Assembly (NCBI GenBank): GCA_948146395.1
Contig: OX411544.1
Coordinates: 35,856,457-35,920,456 of the forward strand
DNA: 64,000 nt
Direction of reading: 5' to 3'
Origin: Fragum whitleyi
Taxonomy: Eukaryota; Mollusca; Bivalvia; Cardiida; Cardiidae
Shown: positions 53,282 to 64,000 of the stretch, in pieces
Numbering within the stretch: position 1 is the first letter of the stretch
How the letters are laid out: each line of letters opens with the position of its first letter
Notes under the pieces: generated by a model
Database searches by the model: none
The model's input: the letters and a program-made list of their open reading frames with translations, nothing else
Told to the model about the DNA's origin: nothing
Program-made: the position numbers and the translations under genes

Positions 53282-53507
53282 CTTATTGACAGTTTACAAC
53301 TAGAGTCAAGACATGGCATTTGGACAAATTTCTATGTAAGCAAAAATTACTGGTATTGGAAAGTGTCAAATGGAGTGCAATATCGACGAACTGAAATATT
53401 TGCAGCGGTAATCCATTGTCTTGTTGATGCTTCTTCTTAATTAGATTTCAATATAACAGAACAGATCAGTTCTGCAGCATAGCATTGTAATGAATCACTT
53501 GGAAAAT

Positions 53508-53750
53508 GAGCCTGTGCGCAACATTTCCTACAATTTGAAATGTTCATCATGAGTTGCAAACACTGAGTAGTGTAGACAGCCACATACTGTAAATATAATG
53601 TTACCTGATGGTCTACAGATACTTTGAGACCTTAGCTATCTACTAAATGCATAGTGAAGATTCTGGTCCGACTGTGCGGATGCACATGGCTTATCAGAGT
53701 CTTTACTTTGCACATATTTGAAATTGTTGGAAATGCCACACACAGACTCA
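53508..53750. repeat. Fold-back MITE, CAGGCT/TGTGACATTTCC family
   Basis: Most complete copy: 'gagcctgtgcgcaacatttcc' and 'ggaaatgccacacacagactc'; centre 'gattctggtccgactgtgcg' / 'cttatcagagtc'. Confidence 0.8.
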
Positions 53751-54183
53751 AATAAGGTTGAGTAGTATCTGTAATATTGCAATGTCATCTCTGTACAAGC
53801 TGTAGTTTAAACAGTTTTTTTTTTTACTGGATTCTCTTATGCTCTTGTTAAATTTTTATCAAAATATGGTATATAAAGAAGAGCACAAAAAGGATACCTC
53901 TAGGGATTAGGTAACCCTTTCCTGTTTTACAAAGTTTTGGACCTGACCAAATTCAAAGGTTTTGCAGACGAAAATTTAAAGTGGATTTAATTTGAAAAAT
54001 AACCATTCAGTAGGGTAGAAAATAGTGTGGAAAAAGAAGAAATTGCTTGTCAGAAGCAATTTCTTCTTCTTTCACAATGTTTTCTCAATCATAAATTCAC
54101 AGGCACGTAAAAAGCAGGAATTAAACAGCAAAGGGTTAAATATGTACTAACACATTTTCAGACAATCTCTCAATGACGGTTAA

Positions 54184-54422
54184 CCCTTGTCATGCTGAAT
54201 AAATTTTGGCTAGAAATTTGCATCAAAATCAAAGGGCAAAAAGCACTGAAAGTGCCAACTGTGGGCCGATGTTGATTTGATAAACTAAATCTATTGACAA
54301 TTCTGGTTTGAAAGTGGGAAACAGGTGGTGTAGACTAACATTAGACTGCACATATGTGCAGGCTGGTGTTTGTCTATAGCTCCTGCCAAAGCAGGAATAT
54401 TCCGGGTTCAGCATGACAAGGG
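54184..54422. mobile_element. piggyBac-like palindromic MITE, 239 bp, copy D
   Basis: TTAA at 54180-54183 and 54423-54426. Ends 'cccttgtcatgctgaataaa' and 'cagcatgacaaggg'. In the same orientation as copy A and very similar to it. Confidence 0.92.
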
Positions 54423-55272
54423 TTAAGTGCCTATTTTAGTCATTTATAATGGTTAATGGCTTTTGACTATCAAGCAGTCTAGTGAAAGGTTGTTTTTGAA
54501 AATTATATATCCAGTATATAAATACTACTGTATGTAAAATGTGATCTTGTATTTAATCTAATACTACATTAATATGATTCTTTGTTCAATCTTTCTGGAT
54601 CTCAAAGCAAATCTTAAATTTCATTTAAATGCTTATTGTATTGCATGATATTTTGTAAAAAAAAAAAGATTTATTTATGGCATTTTGAGAAAATAATACA
54701 TTGTAAAGCGTTTTCTTCATGAAATATTAATCTTGCGGCTAAACCCTAAATAAGGTTTCGTGTTTTTTCCTGTCTGTTCGTCTGTTTTGATATTTAAAAT
54801 GAAGGAAATTACAATTGCAATTAAATGTAATATGTCCTTAGTTTATACATATTATTATGACATGGTAAATTTGAGGTTATTAGATTTTTAAAGAAATCAT
54901 TAAATAGCAATAACTTTTTCAAGAAACTTGTGCCTTCTTTTTGTTTCAATAGGATATTTTTTATACAGCTGGACTGTAAATCAAACTTGATTTTGTGGAC
55001 GACATTTTCAACAGTCATCATGTGCAGTCAGTTAACTCATGTCATGCTGAATAAAAAACTTGGCAGAAAATGCATGAAAATTTAGGTGCTGAAAACACTG
55101 GATGCTGCTTATTGTAAAGCAGTATTAATGTGAAAAAAAAGTTTGAGACTTTTCTTATTTGAAAAGAAAAATCAGGTAGTGTGGACTAAGATCAAACCGC
55201 AAACCCCCAGGTAAAAAAGAACGATATGGGTAGTGTGAAATGAGTCAATCCTAGACAGACTGTGAGGATATC

Positions 55273-55402
55273 CCAGACCTTCATTCAGGGTAACAAAATG
55301 GTGCAAACTTTTTGCAAATTATACCTTGCTTTGCGCACAAGAGCATGTGCAAAGCGGGGTTTAATCAGCAAAAAGTGTTTACTGTTTTGTCATCCTTAAC
55401 AT
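55273..55402. repeat. Palindromic element, CCTGCATTCAGG family (diverged)
   Basis: 'ccttcattcagggtaacaaa' / 'ttttgtcatccttaac', centre 'gctttgcgcacaagagcatgtgcaaagc'. Confidence 0.65.
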
Positions 55403-55720
55403 ATGGTAAAATTATATAAGTTTCATTTTAGTATAAAAATCAATATTCTGTGTGATGTGTCAAAATACAAGATTGATAAACTAGAAAAATGTGATATTCA
55501 AATTAAATATATTTTTCATCTGTTTTGTAATTAGATCTAAGATTGAATTATACACTTATGGTTGCATTTTTGAAATTTTCCCTGTATTTTTGTGTAAATT
55601 ATAACCTGTTGTTACATGTGTTATTTACCATTTAATGGTTCATTGTAATCCAAATTATATCAGTTATCATTGTTTTATCAAATAGTTGGCGGACATCTAA
55701 AATGTCATTACTACAAGTAC

Positions 55721-55726
55721 AATAAA
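55721..55726 (+). terminator. Candidate poly(A) signal AATAAA
   Basis: AATAAA followed 20-30 bp later by a CA-containing and then TG-containing stretch. Position is consistent with a ~2.4-kb 3' UTR, but other signals could be used. Confidence 0.35.
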
Positions 55727-55743
55727 GCTGTAATGAAATACAA

Positions 55744-55817
55744 CAATGGCTGAGTGCAAAACTGTTGTAACTGCCTATAAACATAAGCAGTTACAACTGT
55801 GTCGTGCTGAGCCATCG
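55744..55817. repeat. Palindrome, ATGGCTCAG family
   Basis: 'caatggctgagtgcaaaact' / 'gtgtcgtgctgagccatcg', inner 'gttgtaactgcct'. Confidence 0.75.
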
Positions 55818-55985
55818 ATAAGGTACCTCAAGTGATGCAAGGCCCGAGATAGTGTTAAGTCTAACCTTTCAATACAAGAGTCTCAATATTCAAATGAAAA
55901 TTTACTAGTCGTTGATTATAAAATATAAAAAGAAATATTAAAAACATTTGATTAGCAGAGTTTTGTTTGTTATGAATTGTAACCA

Positions 55986-56778
55986 GGGTTTTCCTTGACG
56001 CAAAAAATGCGCGTCTTTGTCGCAATTTCAACTCAAATGACCCGCAAAAAAATTACCTGTGCGACATTTGTGACGCAAGTTTCAAAATACAGCTCTGTGC
56101 TATGAACATGTATGATTGGAGATCTTTTTTCATAGATTTTCAGTTGGGTTAAAAATTGACATAATCCCTTGTTAACAAGCGTCAGATACAATATTTCCGT
56201 GACCTCTGTAACTAGCCAGGTTTTCCAATATTGATAAAATCAGTGCACTATTCTATTTTTAGGTACCCGATAAAATATGCAGACAGGTTATCGTGATTTA
56301 AACCACCTCAGACTCAATTTCCGGTCGTAAAATTAACTGTAAACCAGACACCGGATCTTACATAATGCAACAACAAATAAAAGTGTGTAAACTTCCATCG
56401 TCTGCATTTGGGCCATTCTTTCAAAGGAACAACAAAATAGAGCTGTTTTAGCGAGTTTGATGATGATTACTATGGTCCATCTACCAAAGGAGTCATTCGT
56501 CATTAAATCTAAATTTGCTTAATATTTTCATTTATAGCTTGAATTCTCCGAGGGTTAAAATGTTTTTGACCTGTTCCAAATAGGAGGAATGAACAACCAA
56601 ACCCCCAAAATTTGAAATGTATATGGCTCTGAAGATGTTACAGTCTACTTTATCTTGTTTTTTATGTGCTCCCTAAGCTTCTTTAAAGTTGTCCCCCAAA
56701 ATTGGGGAAATGACCCTCAATTCTAAAGGTATGGGGGTCACAATGACCCCCAAATTCTGAGGCGCAGGGAAAACCCTG
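55986..56778. mobile_element. hAT-like element with CAGGGTTTTCC ends
   Basis: Ends CAGGGTTTTCC and GGAAAACCCTG (perfect 11-bp inverted repeat). Flanks share TGTAAC (left 'attgtaac', right 'tgtaacac'), a decayed 8-bp duplication. About 790 bp, without a recognised transposase, so non-autonomous. Confidence 0.75.
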
Positions 56779-56826
56779 TGTAACACTAGTATTATTTTGA
56801 AATAGTGCACAAGACTTTTGTACCTC

Positions 56827-57928
56827 ACAGGGTTCGACATTAACCCACGACCGACAGACTTTGTCTGCCTGTTGCTCGGTCCGGTCGGGTTGAACCCGCC
56901 AGATATAAGTCCGACTGGTCGTCCTAATTTCAAATCTACATTCGTCCTGTATAGATTCATTCGTTTCCGATAGCAAACTGAGCTTTTCGCTTGTTGAAAG
57001 GATAATTGTCCTCGATGATTATTTTACTTTTCTATCATATCCACTTTGGACGCGCATGCGTAACCAGTCCGGGAAATCCCTCATGACTGGTTCCAGTTTT
57101 TACCTCTTCACTGAAAATGAGAGTCATTTATTTTGGGATCCCAACTTTTACGCAAATGTCATTATACAAAAATACGGCATAAAAACGCAAATTTCTTATT
57201 TTTACAGAAAACATAAAGATTTTGATGTCACGTGTAAAAATTTTAAATTAGTTATTCTGGCCGTCTTTCATAATACGCAGAAACACGGTTTGCTAAATAT
57301 AGTAACATTTCGAAGGTGAAGGGCGTTCCAAAACGAGGCCCAAACAACAAACCACACATGCACGATATTTCAATGCATGAAACAACTGTCAATTGTGATT
57401 TATAATCATTTCTACATAGCGCAAATAGATATTTGTTTCTGTATATTTATAAACTGGAAAATATCCGAGGCTTGGCTTTACGATAATACGGTCAGAACGC
57501 TATAGGGTTGTTTACATTGATGATTTGACAAAATGTCAGGTAGACTTTGCTGCTTGTTTTATGACAAGAGGTAGAACCAGTGTTAAGTGTTAGTTCTTGA
57601 AATTTACTTAGCAACTGAAATCTCAATTTTTTTATCATGAAAGCAGACTGCAGATAAAACTTGTTCAACAGTTACTTTTCTTTCTGCGTTTCCTAGTACC
57701 AACTACCTACGAGTTCATTATTAATATTTTGTCAAAACCATTTAGTAAATGTTCAAGGTGAAATAACTTGGAATAGTTTGGTATCTTCTAAACAAAACCA
57801 TGTAATTATGCTTCTCCTAACTTCTGATACAAACAATTGGTCAGGACCAGTGAACATTTGGTCAGGACCAGCAGCATGTGGCAGCAACAAGTCCGACTGT
57901 CTGGCAGCCAAAAAACTTAATGTTAAAC
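56827..57928. mobile_element. hAT-like element with CAGGGTTyrACATTAA ends
   Basis: Left 'cagggttcgacattaaccc', right 'cttaatgttaaaccctg' (inverted, two mismatches). 'acctca' follows on the right and precedes on the left, a possible decayed duplication. Small open frames inside (e.g. 57056-57319) match nothing known to me and are probably not genes. Confidence 0.7.
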
Positions 57929-57949
57929 CCTGACCTCAAGTCATGAGAG

Positions 57950-58085
57950 TGACTGTTTTTGAAAAAAAAACAAAAAAACTGAGATACTGTGATCACCTTG
58001 GTGTTGTTGGCTTTGGTGTGACAAACTTTAGCTGTGTTCTTATCTCTGTTGTTATTAAAAATATTGTAATGAACTGAGCACATAT
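57950..58085 (+). mobile_element. Fragment of the 'gaaacttggc..' element
   Basis: 'gtgatcaccttggtgttgtt' and 'tctctgttgttattaaaaat' match 24480-24600. Confidence 0.5.
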
Positions 58086-58445
58086 GCAGATGTGATCCAT
58101 TCAGAGAAAAGGATCCTCAACTCTAAATGGGTCAACTCTGTCTATATAGACTATAGTTAGCCATTAAACTAAAGTCATGGTCTCTCCCATTTGTATTTTC
58201 AATGCAACTTACCCCACTCTAAACTGTAACATTACTCTCCCCTCCGAGAAGACTCGTCCCAAGTCGTTTCCTAGGAGATCCATGGGTTAGGCAACCCCAG
58301 TCTGGCAGTTGTCATTATCCCACCTTTGCCACCAATTGTAACAAACTGAGCACATAGATAGACGTGATCCAATCAGAGAAAAGAATCCCCAACCCTAAAT
58401 GGGTTGACTGTCTATATAGACTATAATTAGCCATTTAATTAAGGG
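58072..58445 (+). repeat. Two ~100-bp direct repeats 273 bp apart
   Basis: 'actgagcacata..gatgtgatcca(t/a)tcagagaaaa' to 'tctatatagactata(g/a)ttagcca' at 58074-58176 recurs at 58347-58431, about 90% alike. Could be ends of a small LTR-type or tandem element; no primer-binding site was identified. Confidence 0.6.
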
Positions 58446-58959
58446 CAGGTTTCACTACCTAAGAGGGAGAAGACTTGGATTAGTTCCGAAACATTTTGAA
58501 TCTTTTACAATGTTGACCAGGGTTTCATTATGATGTTAACTTATTTTACACTGATAAAGTTCATGACTTTCATAAGGTTGCAGAACTATTACAGGTCCAC
58601 TACCTTAACATACTGAATTCGAAATTCCTTAGGCTATCTGCTACTCTTGAAATATTTTTGCATGGCCTTTAAGGCTGCTTTAACATTATTTTGTTCAGTC
58701 ATATTCTGGTATCTGGAGCACCTAACCATGAAATCATTCTTTCACCAGTATTACTACGCGTATTGTGCCTCCAGCGCCCATTTCATGTAGGGGTTTGATT
58801 TACCATGCATTGGTTGGGAGACAAATGCTGAAAAGGATGTGTGTCACCAACAGTGATCAAACCCTAGACCAAACTAGAACTGTCGCAGAGCAGACTTATA
58901 CCACCAACAAGCACTTCGTCAAAATGCAACTGCTATTAGTGCAGAATGTGTTTGTAACA
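58446..58959. other. Intergenic DNA with repeat scraps
   Basis: A fragment of the 150-bp palindrome (58537-58606) and a reverse SINE 3' piece (58690-58770). No gene. Confidence 0.45.
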
Positions 58960-59805
58960 AATATTGAAGTCATATGCAGCATTTACATGAAGTTTCATGA
59001 TTCTAGGTCGCTTGGTTTTGAGTTAGAGTCCAGAAATGAAAACTGAAAAAAAGATTGACTGTGACCTTGACCTTTGAATTATGTGACCCCAAAACAATAG
59101 GACACGTCCTTGAGTCATAAGCAACATTTGCATAAAGTTTCATGACTCAAGGTAGCTTGGTTCTTGCGTTAGAGTCCGGAAATTAAAATTGACAATGATT
59201 GACAGTGACCTTGACCCTTGACCTATGTGACCCAAATACAATAGGGAAATAGGTTTAAACCAACTCCCGTTTGATCGACATCCGTCACATCGACATTTTC
59301 ATATACCGACACTAAATTGTTGGGAATGGATTTGCACAGTTTATTTTTCTCCCGTTACAACGGAATTCTCATTTTCCAACACCGACACAAAATATCAGGG
59401 AATGAAAGAGGAAAATCCCTATATATTATCATTCAATACATTGACACTTAATCTAGAAAATTCCTAGCGGCTATTTTTAGCATCTCACGGTAATGTATTA
59501 ATCAACAAAGTACGCGTGTATCGCTAAAGTATGAATACAGGTTTTCCCCTTCGGTGATTATCGATGATTAAACCACCCGGAACACAATAATCTCGTACGT
59601 TAACCTTTGTTTGGTTGAGGTGATATTATCATAACTTAATTACAGAAAGGTATTGTTACATCACTTTGCATTCGACGGGTACAATTTAACCACTTTTTAC
59701 TTGGCTTTTTCTTGGCGAAAAGGGCAAATCGTTATTTTACTTTGTTTGATTGTTAGGCGATTATCTTTGTCGTACATTTTACATTGATATAATTTTGTTT
59801 TTAAA

Positions 59806-60900
59806 AACAAGAGGCCGAAGAGGGCCTGTATGGCTCCACTGGCTTTAAAATCTTTAGACTTTCATTTAAAAAGGCTTACTTTAAATGAATACATTAACAC
59901 TCTGAAATCTCCTAAGACCTATTTAATAATGATAAACTGGTTCTGGTCCATATTGCACCAAAATACTCAATCACAATGAACCTGCAACCCTTTACCCATC
60001 TTATTTAAACAAAAGGTTCAGAAGGAGATGCTCAAAGATTTCGTGCTCAAAATAGGCCCCACCTGCCACGCCCATATTAATGGACCAATCACAATTTCTT
60101 GAATAATTTAAGTAAAAAGTCACCTAAGAAACATTCTGGTAAAGTTTCATTTAAATTGGCTGAGTTGTTCAAGAGGAGATATCGTTCAAAGATTTTGGCC
60201 TAAAAATAAGCCCTGCCCTGCCACGCCCATATTTATTGGCCAATCAAAATTTAGCACATAATTTTTGAAAAGAGACACTCAAGGAACATTCTGGTAAAGT
60301 TTCATTGAAATCAGCCAAGTGGTTCAGGAGAAAATGTCATTCAAACATTTCGGGCTCGAAATAGGCCCCACCCTGCCACGCCCATATTTATGGACCAATC
60401 AAAATTTCTTTAACAATTTAAGTAAAGGGTCACCCAAGGAACATTCTGTTAAAGTTTCATTGAAATAGGCCCAGTGGTTCAGGAGGAGATGTCGTTCAAA
60501 GATTTCAGGCTCAAAATAAGCCCCGCCCATATTTATGGGCCAATCAAAATTTCTTGAACAAGTTAAGTGAAGGGTCACCCAAGGAACATGCATGCCAAGT
60601 TACATTGAAATCAGCCCAAAGGGTTGGGAGGAGAAGATCTTTAAAGATTTCTAAGTGAAAAAATGCCACGCCCTGCCACGCCCATATTTGGGGCCCAATC
60701 AAAATTCTTTGAACAATTTGAGATGAGGGCCACCCAAGGATCATTTCTACCAAGTTTCGTTAAAATCCACCCATTGGTTTGGGAGGAGATGTTTAAAGAA
60801 AAAGTTTACGCACGGACGGACAGACGCACGCACGGACGGATGCATGACGGACACTCCGCCATGACAATAGCTCGCTGGCCTTCGGCCAGTGGAGCTAAAA
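59806..60900 (-). mobile_element. AGCTCCACTGGCC tandem element (minus), nested in the pogo-like element
   Basis: On the minus strand it starts 'agctccactggccgaaggcc', has (CGTGCGTC)n (60805-60835), then about five units of ~170 bp with 'tttcaatgaaactttaccag' and 'attggtccataaatatggg'. It ends 'ggccctcttcggcctcttgt'. Homologous to the AGCTCCACTGG elements but another subfamily. Confidence 0.75.
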
Positions 60901-61035
60901 ATGGTTGAGGCACCAGCAAAGAGGCGTCGAACCCAACTGTCTTTTGAGGAAAAAAACACATATGATTTTAGAATTCAAATCTGCACATTCAAGTATAACA
61001 CAGGACCAGTTGTCAAGTTGTCAAAAGAGTGGTAA
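60901..61035 (+). pseudogene. Remnant of pogo-like transposase N-terminus
   Basis: A 44-codon frame from ATG: 'APAKRRRTQLSFEEK' resembles the start of the CENP-B/pogo helix-turn-helix ('..KR.R..LSFEEK..'). A later shifted frame reads 'NSDYSTVSRF', like the 'STISRI' end of the same domain, so a frameshift is present. The upstream neighbour element ends exactly at this ATG. No catalytic domain survives. Confidence 0.6.
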
Positions 61036-61806
61036 ATTAATTCTGATTATTCCACGGTCTCTAGATTTGAAGCTAAGTCATGCTTAAAAACTGTCATAAT
61101 TTTTTCTAAACAACAGGGAAACAAATGCCACGTTGAAAACCTATTTAGAGATTGCATGAAAACTATTATTTTGTAGAGAAAAATGTTCACAATCAAGGAA
61201 GGAAATCTATAAGGATTTCTTCAAAAAGTAATAATTAACAAGTTTTTATATTCAGTTTTAAGTTTTGTAGATATCTTATCTCTATTCAAAGTCAATCTAT
61301 TAGTATATATTTCGTTTAAAAGTGTATATTGTATAAATATGTTACCAACTTATGCGTTGAAGGGGTGATTTTCAATACACCTACATTTTCGTTGTAACAA
61401 CATTTTTATCGGGAACAAACATGGTCGTTGTAACGAGAGTTGACTGTATAAAGTTTCATGATTGTTGGTCGCTTGGTTCTCAAATTAGAGTCCGGAAATG
61501 AAAATTGAACAAATGCTGACTGTTACCTTGACCCAAAATCAATAGGGCACTTCCTTGGGTCATAAGGAAAATTTGTATAAAGTTTCATGATTGTTGGTCA
61601 TTTGGTTCTTGAGTTAGAGTCCGGAAACAAAAAAGTCTACAGATGGATGGACAGACAGACAGACATGGTGAAACCAATATACCCCACTCTTCTTCGTAGG
61701 TGGGAGGTATAATGATCATGAGTCAACCAGCTATCACCTATGCTATATCATGATTGAATATGAAACTTGGGGAGTGATGCCACTTGTTAAGAGTGTACAT
61801 ATATAA

Positions 61807-61884
61807 CAAGGGTTCAGTGCAAGACTGTACAAAGTGGCTATACATTGTATATACACTAAGTGCAGTCTTGCACTGAACCCTCGA
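61807..61884. repeat. 78-bp palindrome, related to the TCAAGGGGTCAG family
   Basis: 'caagggttcagtgcaagact' / 'gtcttgcactgaaccctcg' with inner 'gtgtata'. Good hairpin. Confidence 0.8.
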
Positions 61885-61964
61885 TTTATTATGGGGGCTG
61901 TCACAAGAAATAGGGACCATCTCATCTGAATTCGTCATTTCTCATCCAAATCATTTGTAATGGA

Positions 61965-63410
61965 ACAAGAGCCATGTCGGACATGGCCATCCCCCTCCGA
62001 GAAAGCTTGATAGTAAACTGAAGCCTAATAGATTAAGGGTTCTACTTTAAAAAATTAAGCCCCTACAAAATATAAGTCTTTAAAATAACAAAGGGCAATA
62101 ACTCCAAAATTATGCAAGCATGAGTTGTAGTTCTTGTGCACTGCACTTCTCCTCCATGAGATCTATCCACCCATAAAGTTTCAAGTTGATAGCTATTATA
62201 CTTAAGGAGATATGCTCCGGACAAAATCTAAGTCTTAAAAATAACAAAGGGCAATAACTCCAAAATTATGCAAGCAAGAGTTGTAGTTCTTGTTCACTGC
62301 ACTTCTCCTCCATGAGATCTATCCACCCATAAAGTTTCAAGTTGATAGCTATTATACTTAAGGAGATATGCTCCGGACAAAATCTAAGTCTTAAAAATAA
62401 CAAAGGGCAATAACTCCAAAATTATGCAAGCATGAGTTGAAGTTCTTGTGCACTGCACTTCTCCTCCATGAGATCTATCCACCCATAAAGTTTCAAGTTG
62501 ATAGCTATTATACTTAAGGAAATATGCTCCGGACAAAATCTTAGTCTTAAAAATATCAAAGGGCAATAACTCCAGAATTATGCAAGCCAGAGTTGTAGTT
62601 CTTGTGCACTGCACTTCTCCTCCATGAGATCTATCCTCCAATGAAGTTTCAAGTTGATAGCTTTAATACTTTAGGAGATATGCTCCGGACAAAGTCTAAG
62701 TCTTAAAAATAACAAAGGGCAATAACTCCAAAATTATGCAAGCAAGAGTTGTAGTTCTTGTTCACTGCACTTCTCCTCCATGAGATCTATCCACCCATAA
62801 AGTTTCAAGTTGATAGCTATTATACTTAAGGAAATATGCTCCGGACAAAATGTAAGTCTTAAAAATAACAAAGGGCAATAACTCCAAAATTATGCAAGCA
62901 TGAGTTGTAGTTCTTGTGCACTGCACTTCTCCTCCATGAGATCTATCCACCCATAAAGTTTCAAGTTGATAGCTATTATACTTTAGGAGATATGCTCCGG
63001 ACAAAATCTAAGTCTTAAAAATAACAAAGGGCAATAACTCCAAAATTATGCAAGCAAGAGTTGAAGTTCTTGTGCACTGCACTTTGTCTCCATGAGATCT
63101 ATCCACTCATAAAGTTTCAAGTTGATAGCTATTATACATGTACTTAAGGAGATATGCTCCGGACAAAATCTAAGTCTTAAAAATAACAAAGGGCAATAAC
63201 TCCAAAATTATGCAAGCCAGAGTTGTAGTTCTTGTGCACTGCACTTCTCCTCCATGAGATCTATCCACCCATAAAGTTTCAAGTTGATAGCTATTATACT
63301 TTAGGAGATATGCTCCGGACAAGTTTAGTGACGGAATGACGGAAGGACGGAATGACGGACAGAGAGCATTACTATATCCCCTTCGCCGAAAACGGCGGGG
63401 GATAATAATC
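61965..63410 (+). mobile_element. Tandem-repeat element with eight 156-bp units
   Basis: Head 'aacaagagccatgtcggaca' (inverted 'atgtcggacat'), a first partial unit, then units marked by 'aagggcaata' at 62091, 62247, 62403, 62559, 62715, 62871, 63027 and 63189. The period is exactly 156 except for the last step of 162, from an extra 6 bp ('atgtac'). The tail is (GACGGAAT/GACGGAAG)n (63328-63360) and 'ccccttcgccgaaaacggcg'. Non-coding. Units are about 97% alike, so homogenised or recent. Confidence 0.9.
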
Positions 63411-64000
63411 CTGATAACACGAGGATGATTAGACTGAATGTCCACAATAAACTAAAGGGTTTGATTTTTCATGAAAAAAGAAATTCTACACTTTGGAAGC
63501 AAAAAACCTTCAATCATATATCTCGATTCTTGATGGAGCAAAGATCAACAGGGAATGATAATGCTTCCTGGACAACCCTTTTCTGCCAAGTTTAGATGAA
63601 ATTAGCCCTGCACTTTGTGAAGAGCTCTTTGTTCAGAGATTTGAAAGTCACCCTGCCACACCTATAATCAGAGGGTCAATCTAAATTTCACCAACAAGTT
63701 TTGGGAAGGGTCAACAAAGGCACATTTCTAACAAGTTGAAATCAACCCATTGGTCACTAAGAAGATGTTTAAAGATTTCAAATAAAAACTAGAGCTATTG
63801 CAAAGAAAAATACTCCTCACCAGTGCTTTGTCCAAATATAATGGCTATTGAAGTTTCATGATTCTAAGTGGCTTGGTTCTCGAGTCAAGAGTCTGGAAAT
63901 GAAAATTGAACAAAGGCTGACTGTGACCTTGACCTTTTACCTATGAGAACCAAAATCTACAGGGCTCTTCCTTTGGTCATAATTAGCATTTGTATGAACT
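63411..64000. other. Right edge, repeat fragments only
   Basis: 63590-63780 resembles the 'gtttcaa..gaagatgtttaaagat' tandem units in reverse; 63840-64000 is the start of another 'gtttcatgattctaag' unit running off the window. No gene. Confidence 0.5.

Larger units (their letters stand above)
50092..51574 (+). other. Intron 17
   Basis: Contains a fold-back MITE (50112), a candidate element with 'gggtctctgg' / 'ccagagacggccc' ends (50575-51035), and the second 'cgggggcatattgttttac' element (51156). Confidence 0.85.
51733..53152 (+). other. Intron 18
   Basis: Contains a complete SINE (51946), a partial palindrome (52437), a 150-bp palindrome (52731) and a short palindrome (52908). Confidence 0.9.
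53282..55740 (+). other. Probable 3' UTR of PTPN14/21
   Basis: No further exon. It contains a fold-back MITE (53508), a 'gaagaaattgcttgtcagaagcaatttcttc' hairpin (54030-54075), a piggyBac-like MITE (54184), and others. How far the UTR extends is unknown. Confidence 0.5.
59257..61446 (+). mobile_element. Decayed pogo/Tigger-like DNA transposon
   Basis: The right end reads (inverted) CAGTCAACTCTCGTTACAACG followed by TA, matching the pogo-type terminus; the left end 'ccaactcccgtttgatcgac' is a decayed match. It carries a fragment of a pogo-type N-terminus at 60901 and is itself interrupted by the 'aagaggccgaagagggcc' element. Confidence 0.7.
58960..61715 (+). mobile_element. 'gtttcatgattctaggtcgc' tandem element, split by a pogo-like element
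   Basis: Units with 'aagtttcatga', 'gcttggttctt', 'gagttagagtccggaaat' and 'gtgaccttgacc' occur at 58960-59245 and again at 61447-61640. The right end is '(gacaga)n..accccactcttcttcgtagg' (61640-61710). The gap is filled by the pogo-like element. Another partial copy begins at 63840 and runs off the window. Confidence 0.7.

Noticed and set aside
56673..56976. Overlapping minus-strand open frames near 56.7-57.0 kb
   Set aside because: They cross the borders of two transposons and match no known domain.
61965..63410. CRISPR array
   Set aside because: Units are contiguous with no unique spacers, and the DNA is clearly eukaryotic.
62384..63445. Repeated minus-strand open frames with 'WVDRSHGGEVQCTRT'
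   Set aside because: Translation of the 156-bp satellite units; 156 is a multiple of three, so a chance open frame repeats in every unit.

Overview
The window looks like a stretch of bivalve mollusc nuclear DNA. It is AT-rich, has long introns, and is saturated with short fold-back transposons, tRNA-derived SINEs and transposons carrying 155-161 bp tandem units of the kind reported from clams and oysters. The species call is an inference; the sequence alone does not fix it.

One protein-coding host gene is present. It lies on the + strand and its coding sequence runs from 6641 to 53281 in 19 exons. By manual splicing (every exon has AG/GT borders and all phases match) it encodes a 1260-residue FERM plus tyrosine phosphatase protein, the PTPN14/PTPN21 (Drosophila Pez) orthologue. 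Exons 1-8 make the FERM domain, exons 9-11 and the 1685-bp exon 12 make the linker with a PPPPY motif, and exons 14-19 make the phosphatase domain with intact WPD and [10 protein letters not shown] loops. Family members act at junctions and restrain Hippo-pathway output through PPxY-WW contacts.

Layout: 1-6575 is upstream DNA made of old repeats, with one near-complete tRNA-Asp-type SINE. 6576-53281 is the PTPN14/21 gene. Its 12.3-kb first intron holds a 4.05-kb CR1/jockey-like LINE in antisense orientation, bounded by a 10-bp target duplication. The LINE protein starts with a 2A-like peptide and a PHD finger. The other introns carry piggyBac-like (TTAA) and hAT-like (8-bp duplication) palindromic MITEs, several further fold-back families, SINEs, and nested tandem-repeat elements. 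53282-64000 holds the 3' UTR, a candidate poly(A) signal near 55721, and then only transposons: two hAT-like elements, a decayed pogo-like element interrupted by another transposon, and an eight-unit 156-bp array.

The most unusual features are: (1) three separate exon-fragment duplications in the phosphatase gene (exon 1 end, exon 5 end twice, exon 6 start), some keeping splice sites that could give truncated FERM products; (2) the 2A-PHD-endonuclease-RT architecture of the LINE; (3) the many transposon families whose boundaries are readable from exact target duplications or host interruptions. No new prokaryote-like defence or enzymatic system is present.
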